Shown piece by piece: positions 47,944 through 61,600 of a stretch of DNA of 64,000 nt (positions are counted from its first letter, which is position 1; the number at the start of each line of letters is the position of its first letter). The stretch covers positions 6,519,705-6,583,704 of the forward strand of contig CM065176.1 in assembly GCA_033026295.1 (NCBI GenBank), written 5' to 3'. The position numbers and the translations under genes were made by a program. The notes under the pieces are model-generated. The model was not told the DNA's origin and ran no database searches. It was given only the letters and a program-made list of their open reading frames with translations. Origin of the DNA: Channa striata (lineage: Eukaryota; Chordata; Actinopteri; Anabantiformes; Channidae).

Positions 47944-50572
47944 GCAACTTACCTGTAGTGGGATGCCATCAGTTAGACCAGAATGTGTACGAGCCATCAT
48001 GCCCAGAACCCTAGCTACCTGGCTGGCTGTCACTTCCCTCACCCCATACTGGAGAATTATGTTTCTGCACTCATCCACACTGATGACAAATAACAGTCAG
48101 ACAAGTTATGAAAAAAAGATCCATCAACAACATTCATGTAGCATTCCACAAACTGTCACAATAATGTTTTATAAACTGAAGCTTTGACACTTGACTCAGT
48201 CATCATCCAATATTGTAAGCAATAACAAATTGTCTTAATAAGCCATGTAGACACTTTGCATCCATAATTAATAAATTCAATTAATGTTCAGATACAACAC
48301 AAGTTGTACTCACTACTCAAAAACTCACCTAGCACAGAAGCCATAGCCAACTTCTTGCATGAATTCTGCAAGAGAGCTCTCCATTATGGTCTTAGCTAAC
48401 TCCCCTGAGTCTGGCAGGATCCTGTCCATCAGAATGTCCCGTTTTTCAGGGTAAAGCAGTGGTGCAAGCACCACAGGACAACGCTCTTGGGGGAAATCTA
48501 TAAAACACACAGAAAAAATGAATAACTACTGCACAGCAAAATAAAAGGCTGTTACTTACAGACGTGAATTAGGAATTTGCCCTAAATTTGTGTTGATCCC
48601 CTTACCTCGGCAAAGGGTCTTGAGGAAGGCGTCAATCTGCTCTTGCCCTACCCCACTAGCTCCCTTCTGGCCAAACAGTAGATGGGAGAGCAGTAGGTGC
48701 AAGACTTCTATGGCAATGTCTTGGAAGCCACCTTCCTGGTTTCCTCCAAGATCTGCGTCAACGTATGACCTCAGAAGGTCTGGAAGTTTCTGTTTAATAA
48801 ACTGTGCAGCTGGGAAACAGCCAAAAAAAAAAGTTATCAGAGTACCGGCTTGTTTTTACACTTTGTTTTACAGGGAACAAATTTCTGACTCCATGTAACT
48901 CATATTGGTCTTAATTGGGTTTCAGACAGCCACCTTGTCACACCAGTTATAGGGTTTGGAAGTTTGCACTAAATAAGTTTTAAATGTCTGCTTTAATGAA
49001 CTTGTGTTTATTAGAATTTGATAGTTTAACACACTAAAAATTTGTTAAGCTATACTAAAGTTACTTACCAAAACCACGAAGGTCTGCGTTACTGGAATTG
49101 AGCAAAGCAAGGCCAAATATCACCTGAGGAAAAAAAATTATATATAATTACAAAATGAATTGTTTATTACAGATGGACAGGACAAAATGTGTGATGCTTG
49201 TGTTGATGGTCAAGGTCTCTACACAGTCACTGTATGTTAGTCAAGGAAGAGTGATACAGTACAAGCTTACCTCCTGGACCTTGCTGAGCTTAAGAACTTT
49301 ACTTAGTTGAGTGAATAAGTGTGCCGATGGCTTTAAACTCTGAAAGACAGAAAGTCACACCCACATCTTATGATATTTATCTTAAGATTGAGACTACCAC
49401 AGTAATAACATAAATATTTTTGCATGTGCACATTACCTTCTGGTAGTGCAGAGGATTGTCAATGGCGTAGCACAGAGTAGAGATAAAGTTTGGCTTTGAT
49501 ATCAGCGAGACACACTCCTGAATCAGAAACTGTGTCTTGGGCAAGTTGAAAAGCAAATCATAGTAACAAGAAAAGAAAAGAAAAAAAAAGAAGAGAAAAG
49601 AGAAAACAGGCAGGTGAAGAGCAAAATAAGACTCCAAATGTTTCATAAGAATGGATAAGAGTAAGCAATAAAAAAACAAGAGAACTACTGCAATAATTGC
49701 AAAATGACTATTAAATCTTTATATTAGAGAGTAATCAATTTATATAAAAACATAATATTTATAAATTACAGGTTTCCCACACAAGAAGTGTAAATTGTAT
49801 AAGCAAAAAAACAATTGCAGAGTTGATATATTGCTGAAAAGCCTTGTACAAACGGTGGACGATATTGTGTGCCAAATATAGAGGTAATGGGTGCAAAGTT
49901 AGGTAAATTCTTTCAGAGTAGACCATAGTTTTATGGATCTAATGATATATGACAGTCTCTCTCTAATGCAACCACAACAGTTCTGTTTGTTAGAAAGCAA
50001 ACTGTCTTTCCATTTTTTAAGATACCAACAATTTATTTTATATCATTTCACTGGGTTTTGGAAAGCTTATCATAATTGCATTAGGTTGTCACTAAACCCA
50101 CTTCTGCGCCTAGATGCACACACATCCTGAGAGGATATAGGAAACCTGTAAAATCCTCTATGAATTTAAGCTTACAAGGAAAAAGGATAAACTGTTTAGA
50201 CAATTTCAGTAAAATGAACTAACAAAAGAAAAAAAATAGAAATTACCTGGTGAAAGTCCTTGCCACTACTTTTACCATCGCCACTGAAATCCACATGGGA
50301 GAAGAGACAGCGTAGTAGATGCCTGTCTGCCTCAGGTCCGTGACGATTTAAAATCTATAAGAACATGAAAACATTAGTACATAACAAAAAGTGTCCAAAA
50401 TAGCTTCTAACGGATAAACCATAGCAGATCTACAGCTCTAATGTAAAAAGAAGTGCTCTCTATGACTTACATGCTGTATTTCTTGCTGGCTGGCTCGGTA
50501 GTTTTTCTTTGTTAAATTGTCCACCAGATAGCTGATTTGAGACAAAGCCAGCGAGAGCGAGTCAAGATTCAT
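32725..50572 (-). CDS. cnot1: cnot1: CCR4-NOT complex scaffold subunit 1
   Basis: Scaffold of the cytoplasmic CCR4-NOT deadenylase. I traced 48 coding exons that join in frame to 2377 residues (human 2376), with no internal stop. + coordinates in transcript order: 50471-50572, 50247-50354, 49437-49535, 49271-49339, 49069-49123, 48606-48809, 48329-48497, 47953-48079, 47067-47177, 46331-46504, 46050-46177, 45578-45818, 45357-45476, 44856-44978, 44593-44744, 44299-44449, 43946-44147, 43443-43568, 42831-42955, 42390-42676, 42229-42307, 41844-42089, 41569-41709, 41301-41480, 40593-40709, 40405-40515, 39713-39790, 39280-39457, 38831-38964, 38412-38708, 38144-38284, 37734-37838, 37421-37540, 37079-37273, 36849-36991, 36490-36598, 36078-36247, 35613-35844, 35278-35526, 34960-35123, 34735-34852, 34515-34616, 34203-34376, 33906-34055, 33643-33823, 33250-33382, 32998-33132, 32725-32803. 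It starts [19 protein letters not shown] and ends QVMEGTGAS. By family knowledge the N-terminal HEAT repeats bind CNOT10/11, the MIF4G region near 1090-1320 binds CNOT7/8, the next domain binds CNOT9 and the C-terminal domain binds CNOT2/3. A Thr-rich linker lies in exon 22. Confidence 0.98.
34473..34499. repeat. A-tract in a cnot1 intron
   Basis: About 26 A on the + strand. Similar runs lie at 32290-32313 (cnot1 3' UTR region) and 47917-47943 (intron). They are simple repeats. Confidence 0.8.
40867..40977 (-). ncRNA. Candidate double-hairpin RNA in a cnot1 intron (H/ACA snoRNA-like)
   Basis: Inside the intron between exons 24 and 25 the - strand can form two stems in tandem. Hairpin 1 (40977-40937) has GTAATCAGG pairing with CCTGATTAC. 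Hairpin 2 (40915-40867) has CTTAAGTGC pairing with GCACTTAAG and an inner stem GCAGACCTTAA/TTAAGGTCTGC. They are joined by a ~21-nt hinge. Human CNOT1 introns host H/ACA snoRNAs, which makes this plausible. However, I see no clean H box (ANANNA) in the hinge and no ACA three bases from a clear 3' end, so the class is unproven. Confidence 0.35.
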
Positions 50573-52747
50573 TGCTGGTTGGGGCGGAAGCAGGCGGCCG
50601 AGCACGGCGCAAAATCACCATTATTCCCCTTTAGTCACTTCAGTGATAGGTTACTTCTGCTCCCCCCCCCCAAAAAGGTGTGAAATTGTTTGTTTCCAAA
50701 TGACTTTTCCAACAAGTGTCCCCCGGTGCTAGGTAGAGTCCCTCAGTTTAAAATAAAGTTCAGCATCTGTAATGAAATGAAGAAAAACAATTTTTTTTAA
50801 AAACTGCACAGAAAACATTTTGATAGCAAATGAGAAACAAAGAGCAAGAAGAATAATTACTTTGCACACTAGTATCAACTTGAATGCATAGTTGTTTTAG
50901 CAGAAATTTCATTACAGAGAAGGAATAGCTCGAGGATCATGCAGAAATAAGTCTGATATCTTCATATGAAGTGTACTTCGAACTGCATTTTTTTATTTTG
51001 CAACTTGTTTTTCCTAACAGAAAAATCCTGTGTGATAGACATTGACATTATATTTAATAAGTATTATATTGACTCTTAATAATAACGATGCTTTTTGTAA
51101 TTTGAAATGATCATAGGCTATTGAGAGCCTTCATAAGCCCACACCTGTTGCAGAACATGTAATAAGCAAGCCTGAGAAAGCCACAATGCCCAATTCCAAT
51201 AATAATGATCCCTACATCACTTGTGTAGGCTGGAATTACCAAACTACTGATCTCTCTGCAATTTTCTTGCACCCTGATAGATAAAATTCATATTTAGCCA
51301 CTAATTGATGACACAAAGTTTTGAAACAGGCTTTGAGGCCTACGTGCATGACAGAGCCCAGGGTGCAGTAAGCATTTTAGCACGTAGTCTTTCCTTTTAA
51401 TCTACCTGGTAATACTTTGTGAAAGCACGGACAGCGATGGTTGAAGTTACGTACTTCAGTATGTACAGTTCTGAGGTCTTGTAGAACTGCAAGCTACAAA
51501 CTTGCCGCACCACCAGTATGTACTAGGCCGCCATTGTACCCCAATATCTAGAAGAACAGCTAGTTAGGTTGCTCACCAAACCAACCAACTACTCAGTTTA
51601 AGAAAGCATGGCTATCGCAACTTCACTGACTATAAGCAAAAATAGATAGCACAGCAAGCAGCGAGCCAGAAAATTATGATTAATGGACAGACTTTAAATT
51701 CATCAGTTCAAACAAAGAAGAAACTGTTAACGGTAGTTCACGTTAGCAAACGGCAATGTCAAGGCAACCCGCGAACAATCTAGTTTACGGTATATTTTCT
51801 AAAGCGTTTGAAAGATTTAATTAAAGATGCGTAAATTAACTCAAGTATGGATTCAAGCAAAAACCACCTTTCAGATATTATACCATTACTCCTGTAGGAA
51901 ATCGGGGAACCTAGCTAACCGCTAACATTGCTGGATAGAACTCCAAGTCAGCCAACATGTTTAACGTAACAAACTGCACTAGCTACCGATAACGTTAAGC
52001 ATTAAATCAGTCCACAACGTCGTTTGCCGTCTTAATTTAGGTCCAGTGGAATAAATTTCTACATCTAGTGTTAGCATAAATTGTATGTGGCCAGTTGCTA
52101 ATGTAAACCTCGGAAACGTTAAAAACTCCCAGTAGGCTACAAGCTAACGTACGCTAAGTTATTGCTATAGTATTAGCATTTTCTAGACGCTATCATTAGC
52201 CACATGAGCCCATTTAAGCTGGTGTGTATGAATCGGCAAAACTCACAGCTACACATTTTTGTGATTTAATAGTAGTTCTGACAACCTAAGTGAACACCAA
52301 AGCTAAAACACATTTTATATGCCTTGTACACAAGTCTGAAGGCCCCGTATATTGCGGATGTGTTTTTGCGCGATCGTCCATGCTAACGTTAGCATTAACC
52401 TTGTTAACGTTAGCTTACGGGCTCCGACTAGTCCGTGGAACCGCAACATACTAGTTGGAAATTCTAACGTTTATTATTCTGGAAGGACGTGTAAACGTTT
52501 CCCGGCGCAAGTGTCAATATCGTGTACACCAGCAATTTAACATAGGCAACTCCATCCAACGCAAGAGACACGTTACTAAATTACGGAATTGGTAATTTCT
52601 TAGTGAAACCAATATGACAGCTGCTTTTCAGCAAATACACCGTCCTCGCGGTGAAAGCTAACGGCTATCCTCTCTGTTAGAATCGCTATTTATGCGTTTT
52701 ACATACACCTGTCGACGTTTATCTACGGAATATATTACAAATCTCAC
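50573..52747 (-). other. cnot1: cnot1 5' UTR part and first intron
   Basis: The ATG exon extends upstream to about 50766, where GCAT is preceded on the gene strand by CATTACAG. The intron then runs to a GTGAGAT donor at 52747. It holds no exon, RNA gene or clear element that I recognise. Confidence 0.6.
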
Positions 52748-52990
52748 CGTGCTGCCAAGAAAGTGATTCAGATGTTCATCCCCTCTAGTTTCTTACAACA
52801 AACTTGACGAAATGGAAGGGTCTCTGTGGCTCCAGTTTAGTTTGATTTTCAAAATAAAATGGCGACTGTCACCACCGCGGCGCGCTCACGATCCGCGCGA
52901 CAGAAGAGCCCGTTGCTCGCCCGTAAACACCTGATGGTCCAAGCTTCGCTATATCCTCCTCCTTCTTCGTTGGTGCTTTTAGCAGCGTAG
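52748..52990 (-). promoter_or_regulatory. cnot1: cnot1 first exon and CpG-rich promoter
   Basis: Non-coding exon 1 probably spans 52748 to about 52860, ending in the splice donor GTGAGAT. Next to it are AAAATGGCG (a YY1-type element often seen near TSSs) and a short CpG-dense stretch with CGCGGCGCGC and GCGCGAC. No TATA box is seen. This is the pattern of a housekeeping promoter. Confidence 0.55.
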
Positions 52991-53599
52991 GACGCTGATG
53001 GGCGTTTTGCTCCCTCTGCAGGGAAATAAATAGCAAGCTTTCGTGGACAGCTGTTTTTGTAAATAGATAATCGTTCCGTTTTTAAACGATGAAACATTTA
53101 ACATAAAAAATATCTTTGAGTTGAGCTGACTCTTCTTAGATTTTCCCCTTTAGTTTCACTTTAGAATGTAAGAGGAATTAATAGAAGTATTCTCAACTAA
53201 TCCCACACGTGATTATTGTAGGGTACTTGTCACTGAAGTAGTCAATTCAGGTTGTCAAAATAGTTGTAAAGCTGATGATGTGATCACAGTGACTGAACAA
53301 TGTTTATATATATATATAATATGCCTGGAGAAACCAGTGAGATCACTTAATGATCAAAATATTAAAGCCAATTGCTAGACTCAGTTTCACTTCCACGTTA
53401 TTTGGGCGCTGAACATCGTGGACCTGTAGGTGGCGGTAACGGACGATGGAGCCCGATAGTCCACTGCAGGAAGAAGAACTCCTCCTCTCCACTCCGGGGA
53501 GGGTCATAGGCGAGCGGAGAGGGAGGAGCAGGCTATATTTCTTATGTCTGTGCGATTAAAAGCCTAGCTTCATTTAGGCAAATTAATAGTGCGGATAAA
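52991..53599. other. Interval between divergent cnot1 and ncoa5-like
   Basis: It includes a short (TA)n run near 53306-53320 and GTAGGTGGCGGTAACG followed by GGAAGAAGAAC (about 53428-53480), which resembles a repeat end common in fish genomes. The latter part should contain the ncoa5-like promoter and 5' UTR. No TATA box was found. Confidence 0.4.
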
Positions 53600-56500
53600 A
53601 TGTCGTCTTGGGCGAAATCATCTGCACCTAGCAGGCGGCCACCTGTTAACCCGAATGGAAGGTAAGTTGTATGGTTCTCTGTAGCAAGTGTAGCATCGGT
53701 GGCTAACGTGCCCAACATGCTAGGCTGCAGCCATAGCACGAAAACAACAGAGCACGGGCTCTTCCCAGCGAAGCAGTGGCCCCGGCACCAGTTAATCTCA
53801 GTAGACGTCCGTCACATTCGACAAGGCTCATTAAAGCCCCTTCTTGTGTCGTGCAGTGCGCAACAACTGCGTCTGTTTCGGAGGGCAGCGCCGTACCCCA
53901 GCAGAGAGGAGAGAACCGAGGAGCTCAAGGATGCTCTAGACAGGTACCAGCCTTCGCCCTCACAGAGGTCAAAGGCATTTTGGTCATTTTTATATTCTGA
54001 TATTCATTTGCACTGTTTGTGGTTGGTGGGTAGCATACAGACTTATAACAAGGTCGTATCTAGGTAGCTTGGTTTTTGGTCACAATTTTGGTGTTAAGGC
54101 CCCTTTTTTATGAAACAATCCCTTTTCCTCAGTGAAGTGGCATTTAGTGTGGTGTGTAGCAGGTGCACAACTCTGTGTTTCTGTGAAGCTCGACATAATA
54201 TATTCGGTTGTATGTTACTTTGTGTTAGCACTGGTAGCACTGGCACATGGTAGTTGAAGAAAAAGTGAAACTATAATGTTTGTATTGGTAACCCATTTGT
54301 GTGTGTGTGTGCAGCTTTTGAGTGTCCTACACAACGTTCAGCACGACATACTTCCCTTAGGGTTGCATTGAAAGATTTTTCATTTTTCTTTCAGCTACGA
54401 AGAACTAGAGCAAATGCAAAACTACAGTGGAAGTGTGAAGTATGAAGCATACAAGCATCAGCCAAATGGTAAGACTATAATTACAAACAAATAAAAGGGA
54501 ATACATTCTCAAAGTGCGTCTTTGTGATGCCTTGCTGCTAGGTATATATGATTACGTTTGTTTGCACACTGCTATCCCATTGCTTTGAAATAACTTTCCT
54601 CTGCTTACATTATGGTTCAGCTCATTTTTCCACTACACACGTATCTTTAATCAAAAACACCTAAAATGTCATACCCAATTTAAAATAACTGTAGCTCCTT
54701 AACCACACTAACTGCTTGAACAAATAAGGTCTTGCCACAAAGGAAATCCCCCCCCCCAAAAAAGTTGTTAACTTTTGTAAAAGCGTCAGAAACAGAGCAA
54801 CAGGTGTTTCAGGAAAAATGTGGTCTTACAAATGATTGCTTTACTCTTGAGTAAACGCCTGAGACTTTATCTTTTCCCTCCCTTCATTTCCTACCAACTC
54901 CTTTGTCTTCCTCAAACCCACAGCCAAGCCGGAGGGTGGCACCCCAGCAGACAGACGAAAATCCCTGTATCAGAAGTTCTACAAACAGGTGCAAGAGGAG
55001 AGGAAGCCTGCTGATTGTGTGGTCCTCTCTGTCACCAACAAGTGCTTGTGAGTACTTGTGACAAATATTAAATCATAGGTACATGAATAAGAATTTGGAG
55101 GGAGGTTTACATGCAGGGATTGATAGTTTCTCCATGATGGGACTGACGAGATCATCCATGACCAGTTTTCAGTCACACACATTTAGTTAATACAACATGC
55201 CTTTATTCTCTTTAGGGGTAACAACTTGTGATTATGTTATTTCTCCTACTTTGTATTTGTTACTTTTTGATAATCACTTTTTATATAATCTTTTTAATAA
55301 TTGACTGAATTACTTCTTGGGTTGGTGCTGAATTTGTTCAATTACAGTTTTGTCTATGTAAACGTCCTCTATTATAATTAAAAGCTAAATAAGAATTATT
55401 TTTTGAATTTTAAATCATAAGGAGTTTAAAAAGTTAACAACTTTTTAAATTTATTTTAGTTTTCCATATCCGGCTGATTAACTGGGACTGGCAGGCATTT
55501 CATAATTTAATTTTTCACATAGTGAAAGTCATACTTTAGACATTGAAGTTTGCTCTCATGTTTTATGCCAAATACATGGTTCAAAGTATGCAAATGCTCA
55601 TGTTTAAAGATATAAGTTATCTTTTTTTGTGTTATTGCATTATTTATTGTGTTGCCATAAAAATTCTTGACTAGCATTGCAAATACAGGATTTGTGGATG
55701 AAATGACAAGGAAAATGCTTTGGTTTGGGTCACATCTGCTAAAATGATCTTGCTGGGCGGTGTCAATGAACTTTATAAACACTACATAACAACAGGATTT
55801 AGGGGGCAGCTGGGCCTCGGTTAAGCAACCACCAAAAAACCACAAGGTGTAGTGTCCATGGACAAAACCCTGAACCCTGAGCACCTGTTCACAATATTCT
55901 TATTGAGAACAAAATATATAAAACTCAAAAGGATTAAAAAAAACTCTTTATTCTTTATTGGGTAGAAGGATGAATACATTTGAGTTACATTTATGTCACA
56001 GGATAAAGAAATTTGAGTCACAGAGCTTATGATTTTTTTTTCTTCAACAAAAACTAAATGTAGACAGCTGTGACTTCTGAGTCGCGTTGTTCAGATTCCT
56101 AATCGGAAGACAAAATGAACAATGGTGACCTTGGCTGAAACTATTACTAAACGAATTACAGTAGTCGTAATAAAATGTGTTTCTGAATTGTTGCTCATCT
56201 GACATTCCACTACAGGACATGCCTGGTGGCTCAGTGGTAGAGCATAGAAGGCATTTGGTTTAAAAACACATGCCAAATCAATGTGGCATGTCAAATTAAG
56301 ATCTGTGAATGACATTCCACTTAAGAATATAAAGAGTTGGGATCTCAATCCCCAGCTGTCCTCCACAGATTCATTATGTCAGGAAGTTGTGATGGACTGC
56401 TGGGCTTCTCAGTAGTCTAGTTTTCCAACCCCCAGTTCAGACAGAAGAATGACTAAATAAAAATAATTATTATAGTCACTAATAATAACTATAATAGATA

Positions 56501-58634
56501 CTACACTGTGCATTTCCTAAAGAAAAATTGTGTGTTTGCTCAAAGCTAGCTACAGCTTTTGCCTCTGTGAGTTTAGAAGCCCTGAAGCACGGTTTTGCAG
56601 CTCTAAGTTTGCCTAAATAGTTGTCAAGGAAACTAATGTTTGTATTGCTGTTAGTATTTGGATACAAGCGAATATTTCTATAGTGTTTAGTCGTGAGGTG
56701 CAGCTGGTAGCAACAAGTTTTTGGGGATAGTCAGTGTTTAGCTGTGGAGATACAATGAGTCTGTGGGAATTTGGGTACTATATCAAGCGAGTGAATAATA
56801 ACTTCATACATTATATTGGAATTTATTTCAAATGCACAAGTATACGTTTAGTGTTTGATAACAAGAATTTGCCCCATGATGAAATGCTTCACGTATAACA
56901 TCATGGCCTCCATAGCACCAACGTGCAGCCAATAACATACACCTAGCGGACGTTCGTGGATCTGCAATTGTGCATTTTTATCAAGTCCCGCTCTCAATAG
57001 GACCTTTAAGATCCACAAACTCTGTAACAATTTTGTGTTGTTATTTCAGGACACACAGTGTTTCCAAAAACAAATACTGGACTATTTTAATTTGTTATAA
57101 CTCAGGCTACACTAAGGTACCGTAGCATCATTTGTATTACATAAATCACGCTGTTGACAGTCTTGCCTGTCAGACCCCGACCTCCAGCAGTAGTGGGGAT
57201 GGCTTCATGTAGAAATTGAATACTTGTCACAGTCTGATAAATCTCCCTTACATTTATTTCTGTGAAGTATTTCTACAAACGCAGTTCCACAAACGTATTA
57301 GGACTGCAGGCATTGAACACTTTACAAGAGAACATATAAATTAAAAATATTTTTTGTTAGTTGCAATTTCGTGCTCCCAGTGAATTTGTGAAACTGCGAT
57401 TGTTGAAATAAGTTTTTTCTTGTGCTTTCACTTCTAAATTGTTCAGGGCTTCCAATCTCAGCGGTGAAGGCTGCGAGCAGCTGTATCTGCTGGCTGTCAG
57501 CACTCAAAAGAACAGTTTAAAGGGATTCAAAAAATACCTTCAGTAGCTGGTATAATATAATAGTAAGATCAAATGACGAATAATGAAACCATGTATCATA
57601 TTATGCTACAGTAATTCCTCAGATGACACCATAATCATTTGATACTATGATCATGGAAATGTTCTGAGCTTTAGATAAATATCACCTCTTTGAGGTCTGA
57701 GATGGATCATCTCCACGAGTTTGTGAGGGCGTACTTTGAAAAAGTTTACCATAGTTGTGCTTTTTGTGCTAGTTTGGTGCAAGGTGTTATTTACCTTTGT
57801 GTATCCTATCTGGGGCTGCTGCCCGTTACACTGATGTCTAAATTCAATTTCATGGTCAGTGGACCCTACACATGGATAGAGGAACTAACATGTTGGTAGT
57901 TTTGGTCTTTTCACTCTTTGTTAACAATAATAGAGATATAGAATATTCTAGTCAGTGTTCAGGGTGCCAGCATACAGAGACATCACTGAATTTACAGTTA
58001 GCACTGTATTTCGAAAATCATTGTCTATTGCAAATAAACACACATCCTTCGTAAAAGGATAATTTTGTATTTTGAGTCAGTCAAACTGTTGTGCTGTTAC
58101 GCAGTTTCATTCTTGGTTTTATCAGATTCAGGAGTTGAATATCAACAGTTGACCCTACAATTAATTGTTTTAAATCATAGTCTAGATTCACACTCCTTAT
58201 ATGGAAATGTTTCTGTCACGTTTGATTTCGAAGGGAGATCAATTGCATTACACCAAGCACTGCTGTTTTCTCCCGAAGTTGTTTCAACCAGTCATAGGGC
58301 TGTTTCTTTCCTACTGATAGTGACACGAGTTATGATTATTGTCTTTATATGCTTAAAACTACTGTTTTCTCTTACATTTAAACTACACAAATCGTTATAC
58401 CATTAGCATCATCTGTACCAAAGGTAAGGTGATATAAAAATAGGAGTTCCACAAACACCACATGCGCAAAGTCTCCTGACTTCATTTAATATGCTTTTTT
58501 TTTATTACTGCAAAAAATTTGGTCATATTACGACACAATAACACATTTATTTACATATCCACCAGCAAATGTACATACATTACAATCCAAATGCTGTCAA
58601 GGTAGAAATTGTTTGTCCCCATCAATGTCACACA

Positions 58635-58671
<37 letters not shown>

Positions 58672-61600
58672 CTACCTCTTTCCACTGTAACATCAGTGAT
58701 CAATGATTCTAAATACAGTCTCTAATCTAAATGTCATTAAAACATTCCTAAACCTTGTGCTCCACATATTAAATGCACCTTGGATTACTCTCATGTTAGT
58801 TACACATGCTTGACATACAATTGTTTTGCTTTTTTTTTTGTCATTTGGCAATGTTTGCTTTTCTGAGTGCATGAATAAGTACCTTTTAATTTCACTCCTC
58901 TCTCCTGTTCAATCAAAACAGTTACATTTTATGTATAAAGTAGTACTAGAAATGCACAAAAACATTTACAGTCACTACACAATGCAACATCAAATATGAA
59001 TTATCCAGTTTACATCCATACAAACCTCAGCAATGGCAAATATGGCACCTGTGGCAACACTGATTTCACTGTGACACAGTAGCGCACAAACCAGTGGACT
59101 AACTTGAAAGTCGTAATAGTGCAAATGCTTAACTGTTGAATATACTTTACCTAAATTATGTCAAATGGCAGTGGTTTGATAGAGTAATCAGACCGCCTTC
59201 ACTTTTTGCACAACACATATTACCATTCAGTTTACTCCACACAACCCACAACAAAGAACATTCTTCGCAATTTATCAAAATGTATTTCATTTACAAATAT
59301 ATTTAGACCATTTGATGTTACACTCCAATTGAAGTCAGGTGCATCCTTTAATTTCTCTTAGAGTCTAGATCATGATTGGAGTCAAGCTGTGGTAAACTAA
59401 GTCCCACAGTTCTCACTGCACATCAGAACTAAGCCACAAAGACCAAGAAGCTCTTGCTGAGAAGCAGAAGCCAAAAGCTAATTTCAGGGGCTGTATCATT
59501 CAGAGGACCAAATCTATGCAGTCAGAACACAAAAGCTGAACCAATAGTCTGGTTTACGAATGATTTCCTAATATCATAACCAGCTGTTATTCAGGTAGTT
59601 GATCTAGCAAGTTAATATATAAAAAAAAAACTTTTAGCACTACAACAACCTAAAGCATACAGTCAAGACAATGCAGGAGTGACCTTAGAACATGTCACTG
59701 AATGAGGTGAAGCCAAAGCTGAAACCTAAACTGACTATCCATTAGTGGAAAGCCCCAAAGGTTTTAGCTCTTAGACACATTGAGATGGTCTTGGGTCTTT
59801 TAAACATTTTACCTTTTACTACTTAAACCATAGCACAACAGTAAACACATTTATCCAAAAACTTACGTTACAACTACAAAAAGCTTTTCTTTAAAAATCC
59901 ATACTCTCAACTTAAGGCAAATGCATTTTTGTTGTCAAAGCACACGTCAAATCTCTAATTTAGCTTTCTCTATCTGCCAGCTGAGTCACCTAATATAGAA
60001 ATGTCAAGTTAACAAAGTGTTTCTCTTCCTCTCAAAGGGATTACCCCAAATCGCTAAGCCAGTGCTTGCAGGAGCGTGGTCTGTCAGTGGAAATGCTCTA
60101 CCTTCAGGCGGAGTCGGGCCTGACCCGGGCCCTGCAGGATATCCGAGCAGAGGGCTCCCCCTTATGTATTCTGGTGGAGCAGACAAACATAGCTCTGTCC
60201 TCCTGCACTGTTATCATATTCTCAGAATCCCTCAAAAGTAAGTCCCTACCCCTCATTCAAGCTCAGCCAAACTTCAGTTACAACCCACCACCCACAGTCT
60301 AAGTACCAACATTTTGGGAGCAAAAAAATGAAATTGGTAGTGTCACAACCAAAACACAAAGCATGCACACTGTACATTAAAACTCCAAAAAGTTTCCCCC
60401 ATTAACCGTTATTTACTTACGTCTTTTATAAATTTATTTTTGTGGCTAAAAACATGAACTCCACCTCCACCCAATATGTAAATATTTATTCAATATACAC
60501 ATGGTATGCTGTTTGCAACTGACCGTTGATATACATTTTAACATTACATAATGTATGTAAAAGTTTTTTTTTCGATCAGAGATCAGTACTCTGATATCAG
60601 TCTGATTAATAAAAGGTTACCAACACTTCAGAAACCTCTTACCAAATTTAAGTGTAATAACCTTGGTATTCAGGTAATTGGGGAACGCCTTAACTTGCAT
60701 TGTAGTAACGGGGCTAATGTAAATACATGTTGTACATGCAGAAGGTCCGTAATCAGATTTATCCTCTAACCCAATAGAAGCTGTTCACAGCACATTCTCT
60801 TAGAATTTAACTTAATTGACAGAAATTGAGCTCTGAACTGGAGCTTAAGGGGAACCTTGTTTTAAATGAGCTCACCTTCGTTCAGCCACCTCATGCCACT
60901 ACTCCCTGTCTGCGCTTTTTTGTAAAAAGCAACTCAGTAGCACGTATAGTGAAAGACAGACATCTGGATTTTCCATCATAAAGCTGCCAGGTAAAATTTT
61001 ATTTTTTCAGACCTTTACCTCAGTTTAGGCGATTCAGATTAAAAAAATCAGATTATCATTGAAAGGCAACTGTACCCGGGTTACTGAGTGCATGAAAATA
61101 AGATAATGTCGAGGTTGCTGGTCACTGGCGACTCAAGGAAGTCATGTCAATTTAGGCGTTGAACATGCGTTCCACATATGCTTACTAGGGGGTATGATGC
61201 ATGATGGCCAATCTGGACAGTAGCAACAACGAGAAGCAGTGCGCCTTTGTGGTATTTGACTCAGCAACAGGTGAAAGCAAGAAAACAATGCTTAATTTAA
61301 AGTGCTTAATTTAATTTTAGGTATCAACGATGTTGAAGTAATAGTTTGATACGCTACCTTCAGTATGTAAAATGAAGGGCCGGCTTACTTTTCTGGCAGT
61401 GCCCCTGGGCTGTATTCAACCCTGTGGAGTAAAGTGTGTGGGCTGCACCTAGTCAACCATATAGAGCAGCTGTCTAGACCTTAGCCCACATGGGTGGTAA
61501 TGAAACATATGACGTGGCTACGGACAAGGACATTCAAATGCTGTTAGTGTGGATAAAGCTTTAGCCAGATTGACTTCAGTCTATTAGCTAATCTAACTGG

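Noticed and set aside
57690..58406. Several open frames in ncoa5-like intron 4
   Set aside because: They have no family resemblance, no convincing splice sites and lie in AT-rich intron sequence.
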